10,223 nt of DNA from Clostridiales bacterium UBA4717. GTDB lineage: Bacteria; Bacillota; Clostridia; Oscillospirales; CAG-272. Both the position numbers and the translations under genes were made by a program. The first letter of the stretch is position 1, and each line of letters starts with the position of its first letter. Below, one piece after another: positions 1-6,250 of this stretch. The notes under the pieces are model-generated. The model was not told where the DNA came from. It saw only the letters and a program-made list of their open reading frames with translations, and ran no database searches. The DNA is taken from positions 1-10,223 of the forward strand of contig DHJP01000177.1 in NCBI GenBank assembly GCA_002404395.1, read 5' to 3'.

Positions 1-375
1 ATAACCCGTGGATACGGCATCTCGATCCATAAGCACGACTGCCCGAATGTGCGCGGATCCATGGTCGACGGCAAAAACGCCGAGCGTTTTGTGAGCGCGC
101 GCTGGGACACCGAAGCGGTCAGCGAGGCGGCGCACACTTATGATGCATTCGTTCAGGTGTATGCGGACGAGTCGATCACGCTGCTTGCGGATATAACGGC
201 GGCGCTCGCCGAAATGAAGGTTTCGCTTTTGTCGATAAACTATCAGTCCAAGCATGACGGAACGGCGGCGGTGAACCTGAATCTTGCCTGCCGCAATCTC
301 GATCATGTCAAGAGCATCGTCGGCAGACTCAAGGCGGTTCCGGGAGTCAGCGACGTGACCCGTGGATTTGCCTGA
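1..375 (+). CDS. rel: RelA/SpoT-family (p)ppGpp synthetase/hydrolase, C-terminal 124 residues (5' partial)
   Basis: The reading frame is open from base 1 and ends at TGA 373-375, so the gene begins upstream of the window. The first residues (ITRGYGISIHKHDCPN) match the conserved zinc-finger/RIS segment of long Rel proteins, which typically reads TRG.G.SVHR.DCPN; Cys14 of the fragment is the expected conserved cysteine. Residues about 50-121 form an ACT domain, with the typical pattern of a hydrophobic strand, 'LLADITAALAEMKV' helix, 'LLSIN' strand and a closing 'PGVSDVTRG'. Long Rel enzymes make and degrade the alarmone (p)ppGpp on stalled ribosomes; this C-terminal part senses the ribosome and regulates the catalytic half, which is not visible here. 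The neighbour dtd is the usual next gene after rel in Firmicutes, which supports the call. An internal ATG at 61 is not the true start. Confidence 0.93.
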   Translation: MTRGYGISIHKHDCPNVRGSMVDGKNAERFVSARWDTEAVSEAAHTYDAFVQVYADESITLLADITAALAEMKVSLLSINYQSKHDGTAAVNLNLACRNLDHVKSIVGRLKAVPGVSDVTRGFA

Positions 376-568
376 GACGGTGCGGGCGCGGTCTGTGTGA
401 AGCGTTAAGCCTTCTTCGCTTAATTTTCTGCAAACAGACGAGCGGCATCATTGTCCAAGCATAAGGTCCCGCAGTCGTACTGCGGCTTCAAGTCCGCATA
501 CCCGAAAGCCCCGTCTGAAATTACCGATCGTTTTTTTTGAGTCGGCTCCGCCGACATGAGTGATCTAT
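376..568 (+). other. Structured rel-dtd intergenic region
   Basis: There is no plausible coding frame here, but several inverted repeats can be read. GTCTGT 391-396 pairs with ACAGAC 434-439. CAGACG 435-440 can instead pair with CGTCTG 512-517, so the two pairings exclude each other. A 7-bp perfect hairpin with a 3-base loop sits at 469-485 (CCGCAGT/ACTGCGG), and a 6-bp perfect hairpin with loop TCC at 541-555 (GTCGGC/GCCGAC). A run of eight T lies at 531-538 but no stem ends just before it. I see no convincing SigA promoter. The region could be an RNA leader of dtd or the remains of an intergenic repeat; the sequence alone does not decide. Confidence 0.4.
400..427 (+). terminator. Weak candidate intrinsic terminator after rel
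   Basis: AAGCG 400-404 plus AAG 407-409 can pair with CTT 414-416 plus CGCTT 417-421, giving an 8-bp stem with a 2-base bulge and a 4-base loop. It is followed by AATTTT (422-427). An alternative 6-bp stem TTAAGC 405-410 / GCTTAA 418-423 uses the same bases. It lies 25 bases after the rel stop, where a terminator would be expected, but the stem is short and the T-run has only four T, so termination would be partial at best. Confidence 0.35.
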
Positions 569-1021
569 ATGAAAGCGGTATTACAACGTGTGTCGCAGGC
601 AGAAGTGACGATCGACGGCAAAAGTGTCGGAAAGATCGGAAACGGACTTGCGGTGTTGCTCGGAGTCGCGGGTGACGACACCGAAGCCGACGCTTTGCTT
701 TTATGCGACAAAATAATCAAGATGAGAATATTTTCCGACGAGAACGGAAAGCTGAATCTTTCGCTTTGCGATGTGGGCGGAGAGTTGCTCGTCGTTTCAA
801 ATTTTACTCTTAATGCCAATTATAAAAAAGGCAACCGTCCCGACTATTTTGACGGCGCCGCTCCCGAGCGCGCCGAAAGCCTTTATGAGTATTTCAAACA
901 ACTATTGCGTGAAAGGCTCGGCAAGGTCGAGTCCGGCGTGTTTGGCGCCGATATGAAGCTGTCGCTTACAAACGACGGTCCCGTAACTATCGTTTGCGAC
1001 AGTGCGGTCTTACGCAAATGA
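569..1021 (+). CDS. dtd: D-aminoacyl-tRNA deacylase (DTD)
   Basis: This 150-residue protein has the full length and fold signature of DTD, the cytoplasmic enzyme that removes D-amino acids (and glycine from mis-charged tRNA-Ala) from tRNA during translation quality control. The N-terminus [13 protein letters not shown], the '[19 protein letters not shown]' block, 'KKGNRPDYF' and the C-terminal 'NDGPVT' (Gly137-Pro138, the cross-subunit motif that enforces chirality) all match. The other active-site motif, normally SQFT, here reads Ser77-Asn78-Phe79-Thr80, so the usual Gln78 is Asn. I chose ATG 569 because it gives the family N-terminus; a GTG at 560 would add three residues without better ribosome-binding support. 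The SD is weak (GAG 558-560). Rel lies upstream and HemZ 59 bases downstream, a common Firmicute order except that the metallo-beta-lactamase-fold gene often found between dtd and hemZ is absent. Confidence 0.95.
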   Translation: MKAVLQRVSQAEVTIDGKSVGKIGNGLAVLLGVAGDDTEADALLLCDKIIKMRIFSDENGKLNLSLCDVGGELLVVSNFTLNANYKKGNRPDYFDGAAPERAESLYEYFKQLLRERLGKVESGVFGADMKLSLTNDGPVTIVCDSAVLRK

Positions 1022-1040
1022 CGACCGAAATATAAAAACG

Positions 1041-1083
1041 GAAAGGATGCCGGAGCCGAAGCGGCGCGGCACTTTTGAAAATG
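1041..1083 (+). promoter_or_regulatory. hemZ ribosome binding site with hairpin in the spacer
   Basis: The only good SD before hemZ is AAGGA 1043-1047, far too distant from ATG 1081 by linear count (33 bases). Between them lies a compact GC hairpin: TGCCG 1048-1052 pairs with CGGCA 1067-1071 and GCCG 1055-1058 pairs with CGGC 1062-1065, with loop AAG. Folding the 24 bases 1048-1071 leaves 9 bases between SD and ATG 1081 (3 to TTG 1075). This favours ATG 1081 as start. The pairing is seen directly; its use in initiation is inferred. Confidence 0.45.
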
Positions 1084-2568
1084 AAGATCAGGATTAACGG
1101 CGATCTGCCGGTAAACAGGTATTATATTCAGTCATTATGTATGCTGTTTTTCCCCGGAGAGAAATTTTCCGATAAGGAAAGCGAGACGAATGAACCGCGG
1201 CTTGAGCTGAATGTCGCAAAGTCTGATGGGCGTATCAGAGTGGACGCCGTGCTGAACGACGGCATTTCTTCCGAAACCGGAATAAGCGAGCTTGAGTTTG
1301 CCGCAAACGGTCTTGAACGTACCGTCAAGCTTGCCTGCGGATATGCAATTTGCGAAGCCGGCAAAAAGCTGACCGGTGTTACTCCGAGCTTCGGTATGCT
1401 CGTGGGCATACGTCCGGCAAAGCTGGTGCGCGAGCTTCTTATGACGGGGAAAACGCCTTTTGCCGTGAGAAAAATTCTCAGGAAGGAATATCTCGTTAAT
1501 CCCAAAAAAGCAACGCTTTGCATTGATGTCGCGCAAAACGAACCGGCGGTGCTTGAACGCTACGGAATGGATACCTGCAGTCTTTACATTTCGATCCCGT
1601 TCTGCCCGACGCGCTGTGCATATTGCAGCTTCGTTTCATATTCGACCGAGCGGTTGAAGTCGCTCATTCCCGAATATCTCGGACGGCTCTGCCGTGATAT
1701 AGAACGTACGGCGCAGCGTATCAAAAGACTCGGTATGAGGCTTGTGACGATATATATCGGCGGAGGCACGCCGACGATACTTGACGATGACCAGCTAAAG
1801 CTCTTGCTTTCGACCGTGAACGCCTGCTTTGATGTTTCAAAGCTTGACGAGTTTACGCTTGAATCGGGCAGACCCGATACCGTTACCGATGAGAAAATGA
1901 TGATTGCCAAGGCGTTCGGAGTCACAAGGGTGAGCGTGAATCCGCAAACACTTAATGACAATATTCTCGATAACATAGGCAGACGGCACACCTCGGCGGA
2001 TTTTTTTGCCGCATTTGAATCGGCGCGCCGCGCCGGGATAGGTACGATCAACTGCGATCTTATTGCCGGACTGCCCGGCGAGAGCTACCCGAGTTTTTCC
2101 AAATCGATTGACGGAGTGCTCGCGCTTGAGCCGGAAAACGTGACCGTACATACATTCTGCGTAAAAAAATCCGCCGAGTTCAGACAGACCGAACCCGGAA
2201 TATACCGCAGAAAAAGCCGCGAGACCGAAAAAAGCGTGGATTATTCCCAACTTCGCATGAAGATCTCGGGATATCTGCCGTATTATATGTACCGTCAGAA
2301 AAACACGGTCGGCAATCTTGAAAACGTGGGCTTTACGCTTGAGGGCCATGCAGGAATATATAATGTATTGATAATGGAAGAAAATCACACAATATTTGCG
2401 GTGGGTGCCGGAGCCGTCACCAAGTTCGTAAAATATAATGACGCAGGGATCAAGCAGATCGAGCGTGTGTTTGAACCGAAATATCCGTTTGAATATCTGC
2501 GTCAGAATGAATTTGATGACGATCTGCGCTTAGAGCAGGCGGCAGGGCGGTTCTTTGGTGAGAAATGA
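1081..2568 (+). CDS. hemZ: HemZ-type radical SAM protein (coproporphyrinogen dehydrogenase-like)
   Basis: The 495-residue protein aligns by eye with Bacillus subtilis HemZ along its length. An N-terminal region without a catalytic motif carries the HemZ block GIRPAKL (109-115). The radical SAM domain begins with IPFCPTRCAYCSF, where Cys175-x3-Cys179-x2-Cys182 binds the 4Fe-4S cluster and SAM. GGGTPT at 227-232 is the SAM-binding strand, 'ESGRPDT' follows, and YYMYRQKNTVGNLENVG at 401-417 is characteristic of HemZ and HemN relatives. True HemN has CxxxCxxCxC; here the position of the last Cys is Phe, as in HemZ and the heme chaperone HemW. Anaerobic coproporphyrinogen III oxidation is therefore the usual annotation rather than a demonstrated activity, and no other heme gene is visible. 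TTG 1075 in the same frame is an alternative start adding two residues; ATG 1081 is preferred. Confidence 0.9.
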   Translation: MKIRINGDLPVNRYYIQSLCMLFFPGEKFSDKESETNEPRLELNVAKSDGRIRVDAVLNDGISSETGISELEFAANGLERTVKLACGYAICEAGKKLTGVTPSFGMLVGIRPAKLVRELLMTGKTPFAVRKILRKEYLVNPKKATLCIDVAQNEPAVLERYGMDTCSLYISIPFCPTRCAYCSFVSYSTERLKSLIPEYLGRLCRDIERTAQRIKRLGMRLVTIYIGGGTPTILDDDQLKLLLSTVNACFDVSKLDEFTLESGRPDTVTDEKMMIAKAFGVTRVSVNPQTLNDNILDNIGRRHTSADFFAAFESARRAGIGTINCDLIAGLPGESYPSFSKSIDGVLALEPENVTVHTFCVKKSAEFRQTEPGIYRRKSRETEKSVDYSQLRMKISGYLPYYMYRQKNTVGNLENVGFTLEGHAGIYNVLIMEENHTIFAVGAGAVTKFVKYNDAGIKQIERVFEPKYPFEYLRQNEFDDDLRLEQAAGRFFGEK

Positions 2569-2571
2569 GCG

Positions 2572-2591
2572 CCCTCCGGATCGGCGGGAGG
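2572..2591 (+). promoter_or_regulatory. Hairpin masking the SD of the nucleoside kinase gene
   Basis: CCCTCC 2572-2577 is the exact complement of GGGAGG 2586-2591, the core of the SD for the ATG at 2599 (spacing 7). The loop is 8 bases; an alternative inner pairing CCG 2576-2578 / CGG 2582-2584 also exists. The left arm begins only 3 bases after the hemZ stop (2566-2568), so a ribosome finishing hemZ would cover it and free the SD. This is a layout expected for translational coupling. Confidence 0.45.
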
Positions 2592-2598
2592 TAAATTC

Positions 2599-3489
2599 AT
2601 GAAACTTATCAAAAGCTTTGAAAACGAAAAAGCCAAAGCGGATTACGTTGATAAATGCGAACGGGATTTTGAACTGAAGATAGATGAGGCTGCAGGCAGA
2701 CTGCTTGAATACGAGGGGCTTGAATTTGTTACTCTCTCGGGACCGACCTGTTCGGGTAAGACGACCGCCGCCGCCAAGCTTGAGGCGCGTTTCGCCGCGG
2801 CGGGGAGACGCATAATACCGGTATCGGTGGATGATTTTTATATTGACCGCGCCAAGATTGATCCGAAATACAAAGATGATTTCGATTCTATCCATACAAT
2901 AGATCTTGAATTGCTTGAGAAGGTGACGGAAACGCTTGACCGCGACGGCGAGGCAGATATTCCGATCTATGATTTTAGAACGCTTTCAAGGTGCGGCTAT
3001 CGCAAAATATCGCGGAAAGCCGATACGGTCATTCTTTTTGAGGGTATACAGGCATTATATCCCGAAGTGCGGTCGCTTTTTGATAAATATAAAAAAGCAA
3101 GCATATATATCAGTGTAGAGGATTCGCTGTGCGACGGGAAGATCAAGGTCGAGCCGGAGCGGATCAGGCTCATACGGCGTCTGGTCCGCGATAAAATCGC
3201 GCGCAACATTGATGTTGAGACAACTCTTGAAGTCTGGGACGGAGTGAGAAAAAACGAGCAAAGCTCGATAATTCCGTTCAAAGAACTTTGCGATATCAAG
3301 CTTGATTCCTTGCTCGGGTATGAGCTTTCGGCAATACGCGACCCGCTTTTGAAAGCGATCTCCGAGATGCGCGGCACGGCGCACGCCGGGCTTGTATCGG
3401 AGTTAAGGGAGCTGATGCTCGATCTTGAGCCTATCTCCGACGCATTAGTGCCGAACGACTCGCTTTTCAGAGAATTTATCGGTCACTGA
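2599..3489 (+). CDS. Nucleoside (uridine) kinase, PRK/URK P-loop family
   Basis: This is a 296-residue soluble P-loop kinase. Walker A is GPTCSGKTT (48-56). DDFY (78-81) and the 'DDFDSIHTIDL' segment (93-103) match the nucleoside-binding region, 'IPIYDF' (121-126) the substrate lid, FEGIQAL (147-153) the Walker B-like strand, and RIRLIRRLVRDKIARN (188-203) the family's Arg-rich helix. The second half ('VWDGVRKNE' 212-220, 'IIPF', closing 'VPNDSLFREFIG') matches the clostridial nucleoside kinases that usually carry an extra N-terminal TGS and threonyl-tRNA-synthetase-like region. Here that region is missing and only about 40 residues precede the kinase core. It probably phosphorylates uridine or cytidine for pyrimidine salvage, but the substrate is inferred. 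The start at 2599 has a strong SD GGGAGGT (2586-2592). It follows hemZ by 30 bases and is probably co-transcribed. Confidence 0.85.
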   Translation: MKLIKSFENEKAKADYVDKCERDFELKIDEAAGRLLEYEGLEFVTLSGPTCSGKTTAAAKLEARFAAAGRRIIPVSVDDFYIDRAKIDPKYKDDFDSIHTIDLELLEKVTETLDRDGEADIPIYDFRTLSRCGYRKISRKADTVILFEGIQALYPEVRSLFDKYKKASIYISVEDSLCDGKIKVEPERIRLIRRLVRDKIARNIDVETTLEVWDGVRKNEQSSIIPFKELCDIKLDSLLGYELSAIRDPLLKAISEMRGTAHAGLVSELRELMLDLEPISDALVPNDSLFREFIGH

Positions 3490-3522
3490 GCGGTCACTCA
3501 AAACACTTTGAAAGGCAGAATA

Positions 3523-5136
3523 ATGACTACACAAAAGAGATTTTTTACCGGGGTACTGCTGCTTGCATTTTCAAATATGCTTGTAAAAGCGACCGGACTT
3601 CTGTTCAAAATACCGCTGACGCACCTGCTCGGCGAGATCGGTATGGGGTATTTCAATGCCGCGTACACGATCTATGCATGGTTTTATATGCTTACCACTG
3701 CCGGGCTTTCGGTGGCGGTTTCGATGCTTGTATCCGAAAGCCGTGCGCGCGCAAATATCAAGCAGATAAAAATTATCGTCAGAACGGTGCTTGTTCTGTT
3801 TTTCGCGATCGGACTTGTCGGTACATTGATGATGGTGTTCGGCGCAAAATGGCTTGCGGAAGCGATCTCGGTGCCCGAAGCGGCGATCTGCATAATGGCG
3901 ATTGCGCCGTCGCTCTTTTTCAGCTGTATGTCGAGCGCATTGCGCGGATATTTTCAGGGGTATCAGATCATGCTTCCGACGGCGGTATCTCAACTGATGG
4001 AAGCGCTCGGCAAGCTGTTTATCGGTATCGCTATTGCCAAATACACGCTTTCTCTCGGTATGACCGTGGAGGAGGTTGCGGCATACGCATTGCTCGGCAT
4101 TGCGATCGGAGTAGCTGCCGGTTTTCTGTTTCTCTGCCTTTCAAAATTTGTATTCAACGAGAACAAGTATAACGGAGAGTATTCGCGCCTTGACGGAGAT
4201 GAGCTTGAGGTGCTTCCGTCGCGCAAGATCGCTACAAGGCTTATTTCGATCGCATTGCCGATAACGATAAGCTCTTCGGTCATGAGCCTGACGAGTATAT
4301 TCGACACGCTGTTTATGACAAACGGGCTTATGAAGTTCGGACTCACCAATGCGGAGGCGGTCAAGGTATACGGCAATTATACCTCGCTTGCCGTTCCGAT
4401 GTTCAATCTGCCGCCCGTGCTTATATATTCGATAACATACTCGGTAGTGCCTATGATCAGCGCGGCCTTTGCAAGGCACGAGGCTGACGCCGCAAGGGGA
4501 TATATGCGCTCCTCGCTTAAAATGACTTCATTGATCGCACTGCCGTGCTCGGTGGGGCTCGGCGTGCTGTCTTATCCTATATTATCAATGTTTTTCTCAA
4601 GGGAAATGGTCGAAAACGGTGCGGGCATGCTTTCGGCGCTGTCAGTGTCGATATACTTTGTATGTATGCTTGCAATGACAAATGCCCTGCTTCAGGCGTC
4701 GTCGCATGAAAAGCTTCCTATAATATCAATGGCATCGGGAGCGCTTGTCAAGCTTGCCGGAAGTCTGATCCTGATCCCGTTATTCGGCAAATACGGCACT
4801 CCGATAAGCACGTTTTTGTGTTATCTTACAATAGTAGCGATAAATATGGTATTTGTCGCAAAGAAACTCGGCGTAGTGCCGTCGGTTGCGGACGTGTATC
4901 TGAAGCCCGCGGCAGCGGGGGCGCTGTGCGGTGTGACCGCGATGCTTTCATATCACCTGCTCTCGGGCATTATAGGCATGAAGCTTTCGACCCTGATCGC
5001 GATCGTCGCGGCGGCGGCGGTATATATTGCGGCAGTGTTGTGTTTCAGACTGCTTGAGGTCGAGGATATAATGATCTTGCCGAAAAGCGGCAAAATACTT
5101 ACGGTGCTTGAAAAGCTCCATGCGGTAAAAAGATAA
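3523..5136 (+). CDS. SpoVB/YabM-type polysaccharide flippase (MOP superfamily)
   Basis: This 537-residue, strongly hydrophobic protein has about 14 predicted membrane helices (for example residues 7-30, 44-70, 83-108, 120-138) separated by short charged loops. The block SALRGYFQGYQ-IMLPTAVSQ-LMEALGKL (138-164) is the hallmark of the SpoVB/MurJ-like flippases, which move lipid-linked cell-wall or cortex precursors across the cytoplasmic membrane. Its place just before mazG and the rqcP-yabP-yabQ-divIC block matches B. subtilis yabM, so YabM-like is the better label than SpoVB proper; the transported lipid is unknown. ATG 3523 is chosen over TTG 3508 because AAAGG 3511-3515 gives a 7-base spacing to it. 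The short gap after the kinase contains the direct repeat CGGTCACT at 3480-3487 and 3491-3498, which overlaps the kinase stop codon. No own promoter is evident. Confidence 0.87.
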   Translation: MTTQKRFFTGVLLLAFSNMLVKATGLLFKIPLTHLLGEIGMGYFNAAYTIYAWFYMLTTAGLSVAVSMLVSESRARANIKQIKIIVRTVLVLFFAIGLVGTLMMVFGAKWLAEAISVPEAAICIMAIAPSLFFSCMSSALRGYFQGYQIMLPTAVSQLMEALGKLFIGIAIAKYTLSLGMTVEEVAAYALLGIAIGVAAGFLFLCLSKFVFNENKYNGEYSRLDGDELEVLPSRKIATRLISIALPITISSSVMSLTSIFDTLFMTNGLMKFGLTNAEAVKVYGNYTSLAVPMFNLPPVLIYSITYSVVPMISAAFARHEADAARGYMRSSLKMTSLIALPCSVGLGVLSYPILSMFFSREMVENGAGMLSALSVSIYFVCMLAMTNALLQASSHEKLPIISMASGALVKLAGSLILIPLFGKYGTPISTFLCYLTIVAINMVFVAKKLGVVPSVADVYLKPAAAGALCGVTAMLSYHLLSGIIGMKLSTLIAIVAAAAVYIAAVLCFRLLEVEDIMILPKSGKILTVLEKLHAVKR

Positions 5137-5157
5137 GCAGAGTGAGGAAAACGCAAA

Positions 5158-5832
5158 ATGGAACGAAAAGACGCGGAAAAATTCAAAAACAGATCGGAAT
5201 ACAGCTTCGATGACCTGTGCGGATTGACAGAGCTGCTGCGCTCGCCGGACGGGTGTCCGTGGGACCGGGCGCAGGATCACAAAAGCATCCGTAAGAATCT
5301 GCTTGAGGAAGCTTACGAAGTTTGCGAGACTATTGATAACGATGACGCCGCACATATGTGCGAGGAGCTCGGAGACCTGCTTTTGCAGGTGGTGTTCCAC
5401 GCGCAGCTGGAAAAGGAACGCGCAAGATTTACTATAGATGATGTAACGAGCGGTATCTGCCGGAAGCTAGTATATCGTCACCCGCATATTTTCGGCGACG
5501 TTGCCGCTGCCGAAGGCAAAAATGCGGATGACGCGCTTGATATGTGGGAGCAGCTTAAACGCCGTGAAAAAGGGTATGCGGACGCATACGATGCGATGCG
5601 CGGCGTGTCATGCGCACTGCCGTCGCTGATGCGTGCGCAGAAGCTGATCTCCAAAGCACGGAAATACGGGTTTGAAATCAAGCTCTCCGATCGTTTTTTT
5701 GCTTGTTCGGACGCGGAATTGTCGGAAATTTTGCTTGATGTATGCGCCGCTGCGGCAGAGCGCGGACTTGATACCGAAGAACTTTTGGCTGAAAAATGCG
5801 ACGATTTGGTAAAAAATGCCGAAAAATGCTGA
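5158..5832 (+). CDS. mazG: MazG nucleoside triphosphate pyrophosphohydrolase
   Basis: This 224-residue protein hydrolyses NTPs or dNTPs to NMP and PPi, cleaning the nucleotide pool or lowering nucleotide signals. LRSPDGCPWDRAQDHKSI (27-44) is the MazG signature. The N-terminal domain keeps the whole Mg-binding set: Glu50-Glu51-x2-Glu54 and Glu70-x2-Asp73. A middle segment (HPHIFGD 108-114) and LPSLMRAQKLISKARKYGF (154-172) mark the usual linker into the second MazG domain. That second domain is short: residues 173-224 contain neither an EExxE nor an ELGD motif, and the protein is about 40 residues shorter than E. coli MazG (263). The start at 5158 has SD GAGG 5144-5147 (spacing 10). The gene follows the flippase by 21 bases, as yabN follows yabM in Bacillus. 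Confidence 0.95.
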   Translation: MERKDAEKFKNRSEYSFDDLCGLTELLRSPDGCPWDRAQDHKSIRKNLLEEAYEVCETIDNDDAAHMCEELGDLLLQVVFHAQLEKERARFTIDDVTSGICRKLVYRHPHIFGDVAAAEGKNADDALDMWEQLKRREKGYADAYDAMRGVSCALPSLMRAQKLISKARKYGFEIKLSDRFFACSDAELSEILLDVCAAAAERGLDTEELLAEKCDDLVKNAEKC

Positions 5833-5841
5833 GAAAAATTG

Positions 5842-5871
5842 AAAAATCGTGGATTTTTAATAAAAAAATCC
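5842..5871 (+). terminator. A/T-rich alternative hairpins after mazG, weak terminator candidate
   Basis: Two mutually exclusive hairpins share the arm 5852-5858: AAAAATC 5842-5848 / GATTTTT 5852-5858 (loop GTG), and GGATTTTT 5851-5858 / AAAAATCC 5864-5871 (loop of 5). The T-run is part of the first stem rather than following it, so efficient intrinsic termination is doubtful. The region lies between mazG and the hup promoter and could act weakly on either strand. Confidence 0.3.
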
Positions 5872-5881
5872 GTAAATACTC

Positions 5882-5910
5882 TTGATATGACGTTAAATTG
5901 ATGATATAAT
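5882..5910 (+). promoter_or_regulatory. SigA-type promoter of the hup-rqcP transcript
   Basis: TTGATA (5882-5887) and a perfect TATAAT (5905-5910) are separated by the optimal 17 bases in A/T-rich sequence. Transcription should begin near 5917, leaving a leader of about 52 bases before the HU start at 5969. This is the best promoter in the window and fits the high demand for HU. Confidence 0.85.
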
Positions 5911-5916
5911 AATGTT

Positions 5917-5931
5917 ACCGTAGCATACGGT
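5917..5931 (+). promoter_or_regulatory. Hairpin at the predicted 5' end of the hup mRNA
   Basis: ACCGTA 5917-5922 and TACGGT 5926-5931 form a perfect 6-bp stem with a 3-base loop GCA, followed by TTTG. With the promoter at 5882-5910, the stem would sit at or next to the first nucleotide of the transcript, where such structures can protect mRNA from 5'-end-dependent decay. An operator for a dimeric regulator is the alternative reading. Confidence 0.45.
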
Positions 5932-5968
5932 TTTGTCAATTATCATAATAACAGAAAGGTAAAAGAAA

Positions 5969-6244
5969 ATGAACAAGACAGAACTTATTGAAACAGTTGC
6001 ACAGAACGCAGGGCTCAAGAAGGTCGAGAGCGAAAAGGCTGTTAACGCAGTTATCGAAGCGATCGAAAAGGCGCTTGCCGACGGAGAAAAGGTACAGCTC
6101 GTCGGATTCGGTACATTTGATGTCAAGGAGAGACAGGCACGCAAGGGCCGCAACCCGCGTAACGGCGAGACCATTATGATCGCCGCGTCCAAGAGCGTTG
6201 CTTTTGCTGCAAGCACTTCTCTCAAGACCAAGGTAAACAAATAA
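5969..6244 (+). CDS. hup: HU-family histone-like DNA-binding protein
   Basis: This 91-residue protein is a canonical HU: N-terminal helices beginning MNKTELIETVA, the VGFGTF turn (45-50), and the DNA-clasping beta-arm RKGRNPRNGE (58-67) with Pro63 at its tip, the residue that intercalates into DNA. HU dimers bind and bend DNA without sequence preference and compact the nucleoid. The C-terminal part, usually like 'ASKVPAFK.GKALK', reads ASKSVAFAASTSLK here, losing a proline and two basic residues. This probably lies within family variation. SD GAAAGG (5954-5959) is 9 bases from the ATG. The codon choice is biased, as expected of a highly expressed gene. It has its own strong promoter and is placed between mazG and rqcP, as in many Clostridia. 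Confidence 0.97.
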   Translation: MNKTELIETVAQNAGLKKVESEKAVNAVIEAIEKALADGEKVQLVGFGTFDVKERQARKGRNPRNGETIMIAASKSVAFAASTSLKTKVNK

Positions 6245-6250
6245 GTTAAA

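Noticed and set aside
465..500. tRNA-like T-arm (GGCTTCAAGTCC) in the rel-dtd gap
   Set aside because: The invariant G53-C61 pair is missing, and no D-arm, anticodon arm or acceptor stem can be built around it.
531..538. Run of eight T as part of an intrinsic terminator upstream of dtd
   Set aside because: No inverted repeat ends just before it on either strand. The neat hairpin at 541-555 lies after the run and, read on the opposite strand, is followed by A rather than T.
1047..1097. A 16-codon ORF (ATG 1047 to TAA 1095) overlapping the hemZ start, possible leader peptide
   Set aside because: Its only SD (AAGG) abuts the ATG with no spacing, and the hairpin 1048-1071 covers its first codons. 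The AAGGA is better assigned to hemZ.
1837..2388. Long antisense open frames opposite hemZ, the flippase, mazG and the hup-rqcP region
   Set aside because: They are opposite-frame shadows of well-recognised genes, lack SD sites and show no recognisable protein motif.
3480..3498. Tandem repeat CGGTCACT (3480-3487, 3491-3498) between kinase and flippase as a regulator-binding site
   Set aside because: Only two 8-base copies, one overlapping the kinase stop codon; too short to support a function.
3508..3522. TTG 3508 as start of the flippase gene
   Set aside because: The SD AAAGG 3511-3515 lies inside that extension and is well spaced for ATG 3523.
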